Source: Sapria himalayana (lineage: Eukaryota > Streptophyta > Magnoliopsida > Malpighiales > Rafflesiaceae). Taken from it: a stretch of 64,000 nucleotides of DNA. The stretch spans positions 62,001 through 126,000 of the forward strand of contig JAREIK010002029.1 of assembly GCA_029783825.1 (NCBI GenBank), in the 5' to 3' direction. A program made the translations under genes and the position numbers. Shown here piece by piece: positions 27,290 through 41,075 of this stretch (within the stretch, counting starts at the first letter, position 1; each line of letters begins with the position of its first letter). The notes under the pieces are model-generated. The model saw only the letters and a list, made by a program, of their open reading frames with translations. It searched no databases and was not told the DNA's origin.

Positions 27290-30175
27290 TATGATAATTT
27301 TAAAATTTTTTAAAAATGTCAATACAATATTTAGTAATAATAATCATTATAATTATATATAATATAAACTAAATATAAACAAATTTATTGATAGATATGA
27401 TATCAATTATCAAAAAATAAATTAATATGCTATTATTAATTTGATAGATATAAATTAAAATATAATTGCAAAAAATATTCAAAATCTAAGTAAAATTTAT
27501 TACTAAATAATAGTTTTTTTTAGTTTTTGCTTCTTTTTATAATATTATATTTTTTTTTGATGAAAAATAAATTATTTAATTTATATTTGTATCTCTCATA
27601 ATTTATTTTGTCAATAATATTTTAATAAATTAATAAAATTTTATTTAATGTTTACGAGTTTAAAGCTTTAAGTATTTAGGGGCTTTTGTGTTTAGGAGAT
27701 TAGAGGTTTAACTGTTTAGGCATTTAGTGGTTTATAAGTTTTATTTAAACAATGATATAACAAAAAATTTATTTTTATTATTTTTTTAATGTTTGATGGT
27801 TATAACCTTTGAAAATATAATAATTTTTAAATTTTTTTCAAATGTAAATATAATATTTAGTTATAATAATCTTAATAATTATAAGTCATTTAAATTCAAT
27901 ATAAATAATTACATTGCTAGATATTATAATAATGATAAAAAAAATTTAATAAACTATTATTAATAAGATAGATATTATTTAAAATATATTTGCAAAATCT
28001 AAATTTATTCAAAATCAAAGTAAAATATATTACTTAATAATAATTTTTTTTAATGTTTTGCTTTTTTATAACTTTTTATTTTTGTTATTATAAATAAATT
28101 ATTTAAATTAATTTGTCTTACTCATAATTTATTTTGTAATTTATAATTCTAAAATAATAAACTAAAAAAAAATTAAAATAATTATTTAAATTTATAATTA
28201 ATACAAATAAAATTGAGATTTATTATTTATAATTCAGGATATGCCGGTTTAATGGTTTAAGTATTTAAGTATTTTTGGGTTTAGGAGTATAGTGATTTAA
28301 GTGTTTAGACCTTTAGTGATTTATAGTTATTATATAAAGAATTAAAAAGAAAAAATTTAATTTTTTGATTTTTTTTAATTTTTGAAAGTTGTAACCTTTG
28401 AAAATATAATAATTTAAATTTTTTAAATGTGAATATAATATTTAGTTATAATAATCTTAATAATTATATATAATGTAAATTAAATATAAATAATTTTATT
28501 AATAGATATTATAATAATGATCAAAAATAAATTAATAAACTAGTATTAATAAGAATGATATAAATTAAAATATAATTGTAGAACCTAAAATGATTCAAAA
28601 TCAAAATAAGATATATTACTAAATAATAATTTTTTATTTTAAAAATTTTGCCTCCTTTTATAAGTATATATATTTTTTTGATGAAAAATAAATTATTTAA
28701 ATTATATCAGTCTCACTGATAATTTATTTTGTAATTAATAATTCTATAAAAATAATTTGATAAATAATTAAAATGAATATTTAAAATTATAATGAATACT
28801 AATAAAAATGAGATTTATTATTTATTAATTAAGGTATACATATTTAATGGTTTAAGTTTTTTATGGTTTTGGGGTTAAGGAGATTATTGATTTATAAGTT
28901 TGCACATTTAGGTGTTTATAGGTTTTATTTAATCAATGAAATAACATAAAATTTATTTTTATGAATTTTCGTGATATTCAATGGTTATAATCTTTGAAAA
29001 TATAATAATTTTTAATAGTTCTAAAATATGAATACAATACTTAGATATAATAATCTTAATAATTATATTTGATGTAAATTCAATATAAAAAATTTTATTA
29101 ATATATATTATATTGTTGATCAAAAAATGAATTAATAAACTATTATTAATAACATAGATTTTAATTTAAATATATTTGTAGAAATAAAAATAATTCAAAA
29201 TCAAAGTAAATTATATTACTAAATAAAATTTTAAATTTTTTAAATTTTGTTTATTTTTATAAGCTTATATTTTTTTTTCATTTAAAATAATTTATTTAAA
29301 TTATATATGTCTCACTCATTATTTATATTATAATTAAAATTTCAATAAAAATAAACTAAAAAAATAATTAAAATGAATTTATAAAATTATAATGAAAACA
29401 AATAAAAATGAGATTTATTATTTATTATTTAGGTTATATAGGTTTAATGGTTTAAGTATTTAGGGGGTTTTGGGGTTTAGGAGTCTAGAGATTTAAATAT
29501 TTAGGCATTTAGTGGTTTATAAGTTTTATTTAAATAATAAAATAATAAAAAAATTATTTTTGTGATTTTTTATCATTTTTGAAGTTTATAACCTTTGAAA
29601 ATATAATAATTTTTAAATTTTTTTCAAATTTAAATATAATATTTAGTTATAATAATCTTAATAATTCTAAGACATTTAAATTCAATATAAATAATTTTAT
29701 TTTCAGATATTATAAAAATGATCAAATAATAAATTAATAAACTTTTATTATTAAGATTGATAGCAATTAAAATATAATTGCAAAACCTATATATAACTAT
29801 TCAAAATCAAAGAAAAATATATTACTAAATAATACTTTTTTGTTTTTAAATTTTTTCTTCTTTTTATAAGATTATATTTTTTTGATTAAAAATAAATTAT
29901 TAAAATTATCTTTGTCTAACTCATTATTTATTTTGTAATTAATATTTCTATAAAAATTAAACTAATAAATAATTAAAATGAATATTTAAAATTATAATGA
30001 ATACAAATTAAAATGAGATTTATGATTTATTATATGTGGTATACCGGTTTAATGGTTTGATTATTTAGGAGTTTTGTTCTTTATGAGTTTATCAATTTAT
30101 GTTATAAGGCATTTAGTAGTTTATAGGTTTTATTTATATAAAAAAATACAAAAATATTTTTTAGATTTTTTCTGA

Positions 30176-30201
30176 TTTTCAAAGGTTATAACCTTTGAAA
30201 A
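30176..30201. repeat. Perfect 26-bp dyad of the satellite unit
   Basis: Exact dyad in a unit whose flanks (TTTTTTCTGATTTTC on the left) differ from those at 27264, showing that the dyad is kept while its surroundings diverge. Confidence 0.88.
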
Positions 30202-31243
30202 TAAAATAATCTTTAAAATATTTTGAAATGTGAATACTATGTATAATTATATTAATCTTACTAATTATATATCATATAAATTCAATATAAATAATTTTAA
30301 TGATAGATATTATAATAATTATCAAAAATTAAATTAATAAACTATTATTAATAATATAAATAATTATTAAAATATATTTACATAACACAATGATTCAAAA
30401 TCAAATCAAAATATATTACTAAATAATAATATTTAGATTAAAAATATATTACTATATAAAAATGATTCAGAAGAAAGTAATATATATTACTATATAATAA
30501 TTTGTTGTTTTGAAAATTTTTTTCCATTAAAATAAATTATTTTTTACTTTAATGAAAAATAATTTATATAAATTTTATTTGTCTAACTCATAATTTATTT
30601 TGTAGTTAATATTTAAATAAAAATAAACAACTAAATAATTAAAATGAATATTTAAAATTATAATGAAAAAAATAATATTGAGATTTAATATTTATTATTT
30701 AGGGTTACTGGTTTAAAAGTATTATTATTTATTATTTATTGTTATAAAGATATAAGAGTTATTGATTTAAGTATTTAGGCAATTAGTTGTTTATAATTTT
30801 ATTTAAATAATGAAATAACAAATAAATTATTTTTGATATTTTTTCAAATTTTCAAAGATTATAACCTTGGAAAATATAATAATTTTAAAATTTTTTAAAA
30901 ATGTGAATTCAATTTTTAGTAATAATAATTATTTAAACAATATATAATATAAACTAAATATAAACAATTTTATTGATAGGCATTATATCAATTATCAAAA
31001 AATAAATTAATAAACTATTATTAATATGATAGATATAAATTTAAATTTAATTACAAAAACTAAAATGTTAAAAATCAAAGTAAATTTATTGCTAAATAAT
31101 AATTTTTATTTTTTAGTTTTTGCCTCATTTTATAAGATAATAAATTTTTTTTTGATAAAAAATAAGTTATTTAAATTATATTTGTATCACTCATAATTTA
31201 TTTTGTAATTAATATTTCAATAAATTATTTAAATTATATTTAA

Positions 31244-31331
31244 GGTTTAGGAGTTTAAAGGTTTAAGTATTTAGGGGCTTCGGGGTTTAGGAGTTTAGAG
31301 ATTTATGTGTTTAGGTATTTAATGGTTTATA
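31244..31331 (+). repeat. Telomere-like 8-bp minisatellite inside a satellite unit
   Basis: A clear example of the tract present in every unit. It reads as eleven consecutive 8-bp steps including GGTTTAGG, AGTTTAAA, GGTTTAAG, TATTTAGG, GGTTTAGG and TGTTTAGG. The steps share TTTA and often TTTAGG, so they resemble the plant telomere repeat TTTAGGG lengthened by one base. Other good examples are near 6888-6965, 16670-16740 and 29440-29515. Confidence 0.85.
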
Positions 31332-33011
31332 ATTTTTATTTAAAGAAAGATATAACAAAAAATTTATTTTTTGTTATTTTTTCTCATTTTTGAAGGGTTA
31401 ACCTTTAAAAATATAATAATTTTTAAATTTTTTATAAATGTGAATACTATATTTTGTTAAAATAATAATAATAATAATTAAATATCATATAAATCCAATA
31501 TAAACAATTAGATAGATAGATAATATATTAATGATCAAAAAATTAATTAATAAACTCTTATAAATAAGATTGATATTATTTAAAATATATTTGCAAAACA
31601 TAAATTTATTCAAAATCAAAGTAAAATAAATTACTAAATTATAATGTTTTTGATGTTTTGCTTCTTTTTATAAGTTTATATTTTTTGTTCTTAAAAATAT
31701 TATTTAAATTATATTTGTCTTCCTCACAATATATTTTGTAATTTATAATTCTATAAAAATAAACTAAAAAATAATTAAATTGAATATTTAAAATTATAAT
31801 GAATATAATTAAAAGTTATATTTCTTATTTATTATTCAGGATATATAGTTTTAATGGATTAGGTATTTAGGTGTTTTGGGGTTTAGTGATTTAAGTGTTT
31901 ATGCCTTTAGTGATTTATAGTTTTTATTTAAAGAATGAAAAAAAAATTTAATTTTTTGTTTTTTTTTAATTTTTGAAGGTTATAATCTTTGAAAATATAA
32001 TAATTTTTAATTTTTTTAAATATGAATATAATATTTAGTTATAATAATCTTAATAATTATATATAATGTAAACTCAATATAAATAATTTTATTAATAGAT
32101 ATTATAATAATGATCAATAAATAATTAATAAACTATTATTAAAAAGAATGATATAAATTAAAATATAAATGCAAAATCTAAAATGATACAAAATCAAAAT
32201 AAAATATTTTACTAAATAATACATTTTTGTTTTTAAAATTGTGCCTATTTTTATAAGCTTATATTTTTTTTTGATAAAATATAAATTATTTAAATTAGAT
32301 CTGTCTCACTAATAATTTATTTTGTAATTAATATTTCTATAAAAATAAACTGATAAATAATTGAAATTAAAATTTAAAATTATACAGAATAAAAATTAAA
32401 ATGAGATTTATGGTTTATTATTAATGTATACCAGTTTAATGGTTTTGAGTTTTAAAATATTCTGAAATGTGAATACAATATTTAGTTATAATATTATTAA
32501 TAATCATACATCTTTTAAATTCAATATAAACAATTTTATTGATAGTTATTATAATAATGATCAAAAATTAAATTAATAAACTATTAATAATAAGATAGAT
32601 ATTAATTAAAAAATATTTACAAAACCCAAATTGATTCAAAATTAAAGTAAAATATATTACTGAATAATAATTTTAAATTTTTAAATTTTCCTTATTTTAT
32701 AAGCGTATATATATTTTTGATTAAAAATAAATTATTTAAATTATATTTGTCTTACTCATAATTTATTTTGTAATAAATATTTATATAAAAATAAACTAAT
32801 AAAAAATTAAATGATTATTTAAAATATAATAAATAGAAATAAAAATTAGATTTATTAATTATTATGTATTATATAGTGGTTTAATTGTTTATGTATTTAG
32901 GTATTACGAGGTTTAGGAGTCGACTAATTTAATTCTGTATGCATTTAGTGGTTTATACATTTTATTTAAAAAATAAAATAACAAAAAAATTATTTTTTTA
33001 ATTTTTTGATA

Positions 33012-33037
33012 TTTTCAAAGGTTATAACCTTTGAAAA
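33012..33037. repeat. Perfect 26-bp dyad of the satellite unit
   Basis: Exact copy of the dyad in the middle part of the array. Confidence 0.88.
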
Positions 33038-35385
33038 TATAATAATTTTTAATTTTTTTTTCAAAAGAAAATTCTATATTTATTTTTAAAAATTATTATA
33101 TTTATATATCATATAAATTTAATATATACAATTTTAGTAATTAATATTCTAATAATATTTAAACAATAAATTAATAATCTATTAATAATAAGATATATAT
33201 CAATTAAAATATAATTACAAAACATAAAATGATTCATAAGCAAACCAAAATATATTACTATATAATAATTTTTTGTTTCGTAATTTTGTTTTAAAACGTT
33301 TATCGATATTTTTTTGATTAAAAATAATTTACATAAATTATATTTCTCTAACTAATATTTTATTTTTTAATAAATATTTATATAAAAATAAACAAATAAA
33401 TAATTAAAATGAATATTTAAAATTATAATGAAAAAAATAAAAATGAGATTTATTATTTAGGGTATACCGATTTAATTTAAATTATATTTATCTCACTAAT
33501 AATTTATTTTGTAATTAATATTTCTATAAAAATAAACTGATAAATAATTAATATATAAATTTAAAATTATACTGAATAAAAATTAAAATGTGATTTATGA
33601 TTTATTATTAATGTATACTAATTTAATAATTTAAGTATTGATAGGTTTTGTCGTATAGGTGTTTAGTGATTCATATTTTTATGCATTTAGTGGTTTATAG
33701 GTTTTATTTAAACAATAAAATAACAAAAAAAAAATTGTAATTTTTTGTCATTTTCAAGGTTATAACCTTTGAAAATATAATAATATTTAAAATTTTTTAA
33801 GATGTGAATACAATATTTAGTTATAATATTTTTAATAATTATATATCATATAAATTCAATATAAACAATTTTATTGATAGATATTATAATAATGATCAAA
33901 AATTAAATTAATAAACTATTAATAATAATATAGATATTAATTAAAAAATATTTACATTACCCAAATCAATTCAAGATTAAACTATATTATATTACTGTAT
34001 AATAATTTTTAGTTTTTAAATTTTTACTTCTGTTATAAGCATATATATATTTTTTGATTAAAAATAAATTATTTAAATTATATTTGTGGTACTCATAGTT
34101 TATTTTGTAATAAATATTTTATAAAAATAAACTAATAATAATTAAAATCAATAATTAAAATCAATAATTAAAATTATAATAAATAAAATAAAAATAAGAT
34201 TTATTAATTATTAAATAGTATATAGTGGTTTAATGGTTTATGTATTTAGGAGTTTATTGATTTACCTATAAATGCATTAGTGGTTTATATGTTTTATTTA
34301 AAAAATAAAATAACAAAAAATTTATTTTTGTTATTTTTTGATTTTTTCAAAGGTTATAACCTTTGAAAATACAATAAATTTTAAATTTTTTTCTAAAGTG
34401 AATACAATCTTTAATTATAATAATCATTATATTTATATATCATATAAATTCAATATAAATAATTTTATTGATAAATATTCTAATAATTATCAAAAAAATA
34501 AATTAATAATCTATTATTAATAAGATAGATATGAATTATAATATAATTACAAAACCTAAAATGATTCAGAAGAAAAGGACAATATTTTCTATATAATAAT
34601 TTTTTGTTTTGAAATTTTTTTTTCTTTTAAAAAGTTTATCAATAATTTTTTGATGAAAAATAATTTATATAAATTATATTTGTCTAACTCAATTTATTTT
34701 GTAATTAATATTTATAGATAAATAAACAAATAAATAATTAAAATGAATATTTAAAATTATAATAAAAAAAATGTGATTTATTATTTATTATTTAGGGTAT
34801 ACCATTTTAAAATGATTATCTATTTAGGGTTTTCGAGATTTAGGAGTTATTTATTTAAGTATTTAGGCATTTAGTGGTTTATAAGATTTATCTAAACAAT
34901 GAAATAATAAAAAAAAATTTTTGTTTTTTTTTCAAAATTTTAAAGGTTATAACATTTGAAAATATAGTAATTTTAAAATTTTTTAAAAATGTGAATAAAA
35001 TATTTAGTAATAATAATCATTTTAATTATATATAATATAAACTAATTATAAATAATTTTATTGATAGATATGATATCAAGTATCAAAAAATAAATTAATA
35101 AATTATTATTAATAAGATAGATATAAATTAAAATATAATTACAAATCCTAAAATGATTCAAAATCAATGTAAAATCTATTACTAAATAATAATTTTTTGT
35201 TTTTAAATTTTTACTTCTTTTTATAAGATTATATTTTTTTTATTAAAAGTAAATTATTAATATTATATTTGTCTGACTATTTATTTATTTTGTAATTAAT
35301 ATTTATATAAAAAATAAACTAATAAATATTTAAAATGAATATTTAAAATTATAATGAATACAAATTAAAATGATAATTAATATTT

Positions 35386-35390
35386 ATTAT
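35386..35390. other. Left 5-bp target duplication of solo LTR copy 1
   Basis: ATTAT immediately before TGCTG. The same five bases follow the element at 35957-35961. Confidence 0.7.
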
Positions 35391-35956
35391 TGCTGTATAT
35401 GTAATTTATTTTTTGATAATCTGTTAGTATAATCAATTTTTTTTTTAATATTTTCATGTAAGTGCAAGTGAAGATATATTAAGAGGCCAAGGATGCAGCA
35501 GTAGCACAATAACGGAGGTCCCACTGACCGGACAACAGGCTGAAATTTGAACAGAGCCTGACCCGCTCATGATCCGACCCGCTCCGGTTAAATGAACAGA
35601 GAGAAATTTTAATATAAAATGTTTTGTAATTTTATTTTCGGGTGGCTATTTTTGGACCCGTGGAATTGTTCATCATCTCCATCTCTTCTCTTTGTGCGAT
35701 TTATCATGACTATTCTGTGTGCTGCATACTATAAGACATTTCTCTTGCTTTAATCTATAACACATAAGCATTTTCTGGTGGATTTAGCTAGTCATACTGA
35801 GCGACTAGCGAACCACGTTATTTTGGGTGTTTATTTCCTGTTTTTTGATTCTCTCATTGATGGTTACTGAATTGGGATATATATATTGCTTGTTTTTTTT
35901 TGTTTCTGTGTTTCTGTATCTCAATCTCACTACCATGGAAGCACAATTTCCCAACA
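35391..35956 (+). mobile_element. Solo-LTR-like element, copy 1
   Basis: A 566-bp insertion much less AT-rich than its surroundings. It starts TGCTGTATATG and ends TTTCCCAACA, so it has the TG...CA ends of a long terminal repeat and is flanked by ATTAT on both sides. No internal retrotransposon genes are present, as expected for a solo LTR left by recombination between two LTRs. Inside are a short hairpin (GCTAGTC...GACTAGC, 35787-35809) and a TATA-like stretch, GGATATATATATTGC, near 35875 that could have been its promoter. The small open frame at 35827-36012 crosses the right end and is not credible as a gene. Strand is arbitrary. Confidence 0.72.
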
Positions 35957-38900
35957 ATTATATATGGTATACTGGTTTAAATGATCGATTATTTAGGGGT
36001 TTTGTCGTTTAGGAGTTTAGCAATTTATGTTTTTTGGCATTTAGTGGTATATAGGTTTTATTTATATAATAAAAATAAAAATTTTTTTTTTGAATTTTTC
36101 AGAATTTCAAAGGTTATAACCTTTGAAAAGAAAATAATTTTTAAAATCTTTTAAAATATGAATACCATGTATAATTATATTAATCTTATTAATTATATAT
36201 CATATAAATTCAATATAAATAATTTTAATGATAAATATTATAATAATGATCAAAAATTAAATTAATAAACTATTATTAATAATATAAATATTAATTAAAA
36301 TATATTTACATAACACAAAATGATTCAAAATCAAATCAAAATATATTACTAAATAATAATATTTAATTTTTCAATTTTTCCATCTTTTTATTAGCTTATA
36401 TTTTTTTATGATTAAAAATAAATTATATAAATAATATCTATCTCACTCGAAATTTATTTTGTAATTAATTTTTTTAAAAAATTAAAATATAAATAATTAA
36501 AATGAATATTTAAAATTATAATAAATAAAAATAAAAATGAGATTTATTATTTATTAAGTAGTATATAGCTGTTATAAGGTTTATGTATTTATGAGTTTTG
36601 GGTTTTATGAGCTTTTGGTTTAAGTAAGTAAACGTTTAGTGGTCTATAGGTTTTATTTTAAAAAGAAATAACAAAAAATTTTATTTTTCGTATTCTTTCT
36701 CATTTTTTAAGGTTATAACCTTTGAAAATATAATAATTTTTAAATTTCTTTTCAAAAGTAAATACAATATATATCTATAATAATCACAATAATTATATAT
36801 CATATAAATTCAATATAAACAATTTTATTGATAGATATTCTTATGATTTTCAAAAAATAAATTAAAAATCTTTTATGAATAAGATTGATATTACTTAAAA
36901 TATAATATCAAAACCTAAGCAAAACAAAATATATCACTAAATAATAATTATTTGTTTTTAAATTTTTATGATTTTTATAAGCTTATCTATTTTTCAATGA
37001 AAAATATTTTTAATAAATTATATTTTTAACTCATAATTTATTTTATAATTAATATATATATATAAATAAAAAACTAAATAATAAAAATTATTTTTTAAAA
37101 TTATAATGAAAACAAATAAAAATAAGATTTATTAATTATTTTTTAGTGTATAAATGTTTAAAGGATTATCTATATAGGGGTATCAGGATTTTTTAGTTTA
37201 GTCATTTAAGTGTTTAAGCATTTAGTGGTGTATAGGTTTTATTTAAATAATGAAATAATAAAAAAAATATTTTTTTTATTTTTTCATATTTTCAAAGGTT
37301 ATAACCTTTGAAAATATGATAATATTAAAATTTTTTTCAAAAGTGAATATAATATTTAGTCATAATAATCATTATATTTATATATCATATAAAATCAATA
37401 TAAACATTATTATTGATAAATATTCTAATAATGATCAAAAAATAAATTAATAATCTATTATTAATAAGATAAATATCTTTTAAAATATAATTCAAAATAT
37501 TAAAATGAATCAGAAGAAAAGCAAAATATATTACTATATAATAATTTTTTGTTTTGAAATTTTTTTTTCTTTCAAAAAGTTTATTTATAATTTTTTGATT
37601 AAAAATAATTTATATAAATTATATTAGTTTAACTCATAAGTTATTTTGTAATTAATAATTATATAAAAATATACAAATAAAAAATTAAAATGAATATTTA
37701 AAATTATAATTAAAAAAGAATGAGTTTAATTATTTATTATTTAGGGTATATCGGTTTAATTTAAAGTAGATCTATCTAACTAATAATTTATTATGTAATT
37801 AATATTTTTATAAAATAAACTGAATAAAAATAAAAATGAAATTTATGATTTATTATTAATGTATACCAGTTTAAATGTTTAAATATTTAGAGGATTTGTC
37901 ATTTAGGAGTTTAGAGATTTATATTTTTAGGCATTTAGTGGTTTATACGTTTTATTTAAACAAAAAAATAAAAAAAAAATTTTGATTTTTTCTGATTTTC
38001 AAAGGTTATAACCTTTGAAAATAAAATAATTTTTAAAATTTTTTGAAATGTGAATACCATGTATAATTATATTAAATTTTTATTTTTTAAAATATAAAAA
38101 AATATCAAAAATAAATTTTTGTTTTCAAAAATAATTTATTTTTCTTTTTATAAGCTTATATATATTTTTTATTAAAATAGATTATTTTAATAATATTTGT
38201 CTCTCTCGAAATTTATTTTGTAATTAATTTTTCTAAAAAATTAAACTATAAATAATTAAAATGAATATTTATAATTATAATAAATAGAAATAAAAATGAG
38301 ATTTATTATTTATTAAGTAGTATATAGATGTTAAAAGGTTTATGTATTTAGGGGTTTCGAGATTTAGGAGCTTACTGATTTAAGTAAGTAAGCATTTAAT
38401 GATCGATAGGTTTTATTTAAAAAATGAAATAACAAAAAATTTATTTTTTTTATTTTGTCAAAATTTCAAAAGTTATAACCTTGTAAAATATAATAATTTT
38501 AAAATTTTTTTCAAAAGTGAATACAATATTTAGTTATATTAATCATTATATTTATATATCATATAAATTCAATATAAACATTTTTATTGATATATATTCT
38601 AATAATGATGAAAAAATAACTGAATAATCTATTATTAATAAGATTGATATCAATTAAAATATATTTACAAAACCTAAAATGATTCAGAAGCAAAGCAAAA
38701 TATATTACTATATAATAATTTTTTGTTTTGAAATTTTTTTTTTCTTTTAAAAAGTTTATCTATATTATTTTGATGAAAAATAATCTATATAAATTATATT
38801 TGTGTAACTCATAATTTATTTTGTAATTAATATTTATATAAAAAAACAAATAAATAATTAAATTTGCATATTTAAAATTAAAATTTAAAAAAATGAGATT

Positions 38901-39035
38901 TATTCTTTATTATTTAGGATATACCAATTTAATTTAAATTAGATCTGTCTCACTAATAATTTATTTTGTAATTAATATTTCTATAAAAATAAACTGATAA
39001 ATAATTAAAATAAAAATTAAAATTATACTGAATAA
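35957..39035 (+). repeat. AT-rich satellite array, block 6
   Basis: About five plus-oriented units, starting with the right ATTAT duplication and TATGGTATACTGGTTTAA, the normal unit sequence. Perfect dyads lie at 37289 and 37996. A scrap near 38075-38130 (AATATCAAAAATAAATTTTTG) is in reverse orientation, a tiny inverted fragment. Nothing else is visible. Confidence 0.87.
37289..37314. repeat. Perfect 26-bp dyad of the satellite unit
   Basis: Exact dyad between the first solo LTR and the complex insertion. Another perfect copy follows at 37996-38021. Confidence 0.88.
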
Positions 39036-40084
39036 TTAAAAAAATTTATTTTGTTCCTCTCTCTACTCTAGAATGATTGCTAAAGCTCTAACCAAAATAA
39101 TAGGAGTTTTAACTTTGTATCTATTATGTCTCTACATATTTGATGTTGAATCACCGGGATATCAAAAGTAATTTGACTCATGTTCGCTAACAGACCAAAC
39201 CAAAGTTGGACCTCTATGTGTTGAAATAGCTAGTTGTTGACGATGCATTTTATATTGATTAATGTAATTTCATCTAAAATATCTCTCATGCACACACTCA
39301 AAGCAATTTTTTTAAAACATAGTTCAGCTCTAAAAAAATAACCACCTTGTAGCCTATTAGAACAATCTAGCCCCATGGTGGATTGAGCAGGGCAAGAAGT
39401 ATGGGCTCTCTTTCAATCAAGAATCAAAAAATTTATTTTATTGGCATGTCTAAGCCTTTTTTTATATCCTCATGGATATGAAAAGTATCATTTCTTTCTT
39501 TTTATATTAAATGAGTTATGTATACAAGCTCACAATACCCAAAAAGGTGTAAATGAATCATATTCAAATGTATAAAAATTTTTAATAATTGCTAAAAATA
39601 TTAGTATTGCATATTGACACTTGAGGTCACAAATCAAAGGAAAAAGCCATGGTGATATTTCCAATCCCAAGAATTTTAGCTATAGAAAGTTATAAAGAGT
39701 AGTACTCGAGCTTTAACTATTTGTAGGGTCATGACTTTTTCACTTGAGGAATGTCCAAAGTTACGATCATTCCTAGTGCAATGACTTTGCAATATAAAGA
39801 TAAAATGCACAAGCTATGGTCATATCCTATACTGTGACCCAGTATTATAGTGATTAAATATCTATTCATGATCATTCCTATAGCCATAACAATATGTTCA
39901 ACAGAGAGATAGAAGTTATGGCATATTCTCATCGATATGATTTTGTGTTCTAGAGACAAAATAGACAATCATGACATTTTATTTATGTTACATATACAAA
40001 AAGATAAATCTATGACAATCCTAAAAGTTGTGAATTTCAATTTAAATTTAACACTTAGTCATTTGATTATAAAAGTGCAAAACA

Positions 40085-40175
40085 TGAGATTTAGGATTTA
40101 GGGTTTATGGACCAAAAATATATTTTATGGTTTACGGGTTAGGATTTAATGTTTAGGTTTTATGGTTTTTTTTGA
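40085..40175 (+). repeat. Degenerate telomere-like tract in the complex insertion
   Basis: Contains GATTTAGGATTTAGGGTTTA, TTTACGGGTTAGGATTTAA and similar pieces, close to TTTAGGG. The matching tract in the second copy is at about 63505-63600. Such short tracts are common in plant intergenic DNA. Confidence 0.7.
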
Positions 40176-40344
40176 TTTTTTTGGAAAATACACACTTTAT
40201 TTATCATTTAGGCACACAACTTACAAGAGACTAAAAAGCTGACTAATTTAGGCAAGCCCACCAAATCATATGCACCTTAATGATTCTATGAATAAAATAC
40301 ATAAAAAAACATAATGCCTAATATTTCCAAGCGTACAAATACAA

Positions 40345-40701
40345 CTAAAATAACCTGGCATTCCCGGACTTCAGAGTTGGCATTGAGTCATTATGCACAC
40401 TGCATCCGTTCAATTCAGATTTGTCCAAGCTTTTTGGAGGAACCTGAATGATGCACCATATTAAAACTATGCAAAAATAAGATTGTGCATGTTTGTGACA
40501 TGCAGCATCAAGCATTTGCCTATGTCATTGCTATGCAATGGAATACATGTAAAACTGAATACACATAAATCCACAAGTCCATAACTATGGCACTTTGTCA
40601 ATTCATTCTCACCTTCAAATTCCACATTCTTTTGCTCCAATGAATCCTCAAAAGAGTATCTCCTAGGTTAGAATTCTTCCTCCTAAAACTCCAATAAGTG
40701 G
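40345..40701 (-). pseudogene. Possible captured host-gene fragment (two exon-like pieces)
   Basis: On the minus strand, an exon-like piece at 40701-40613 follows CATACAG and precedes GAAG/GTGAG. Its frame reads PRRYSFEDSLEQKNVEFE after two stops (TAG, TAA) that could come from CAG and CAA by C-to-T change. A second piece follows ATTCAG at 40443. Spliced in frame it adds GSSKKLGQI and a stop; in another frame the same bases read VPPKSLDKSE... and, later, DSMPTLKSGNARLF, ending at 40345. The second piece is partly conserved in the other copy (about 63770-63880) in both frames, so the frame cannot be chosen. No gene family is recognised. It may be a fragment picked up by a transposon or may be chance. 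Confidence 0.28.
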
Positions 40702-40740
40702 CTGTATGTTGCACAGACAAAATATCAAAAAATATGCATG

Positions 40741-41075
40741 CATCGGTGTGCATGTGTGATGAGGTCTATCTCATGATCTAATTATCTACGTGTACAACCA
40801 AGCTTGAATACAAGTAAAGTTACAAAATGCTATAAAGATGGGTCTTCTGCTCCTGGGAGTGTAGCATCGCCTAATGTGCATTTACAAAATGCATTAGTAT
40901 GCTTCACTTAGAGATACTCATGGGTCCAGTTTCCCTCATTACATTTTACATAGAGAAAAGACAAGATTGTGTGTGTGAGTATGTCATGATCCATTTCTAC
41001 AAGTACATGGTGTATACAAAGTCCAAAATACAAATAAGACTACAAACATGAACTTCAAGTTTGAATCTTTCGCTC
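40741..41075. repeat. Diverged internal direct duplication in the complex insertion
   Basis: Sequence around 40770-40860 (TCATGATCTAATT, then AAAATGCTATAAAG, then TCTGCTCCTGGGAGTG) is echoed at about 40984-41082 (TCATGATCCATTT, then AAATACAAATAAGACTAC, then TCGCTCCTGTGTGG). The two parts are about 210 bp apart and clearly diverged. Confidence 0.4.

Larger units (their letters stand above)
22708..35390 (+). repeat. AT-rich satellite array, block 5
   Basis: About 21 plus-oriented units between the hAT element and the first solo LTR, with dyads near 22778, 23581, 24151, 24745, 25345, 25868, 26518, 27264, 27797, 28386 and onward. Several subtypes of the telomere-like tract alternate. Chimeric joints occur, for example at 25865-25935, where two dyad regions lie only about 60 bp apart, at 30430-30460, and at 32440-32470, where the dyad is lost. 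The open frame at 34338-34520 is repeat sequence. No gene is visible. Confidence 0.88.

Noticed and set aside
35827..36012. Open frame starting MFISCFLILSLMVTELGYIYC, with a relative at 44374-44559
   Set aside because: It looks like a membrane peptide, but it runs from the solo LTR into satellite sequence, its start differs between copies, and its end is satellite-derived.
39729..39968. Minus-strand open frame of about 79 codons with a similar one at 63094-63330
   Set aside because: The frame is open in both copies, but that follows from their shared origin. A rough by-eye count shows that most differences change the amino acid, giving no sign of selection on a protein, and no domain is recognisable.
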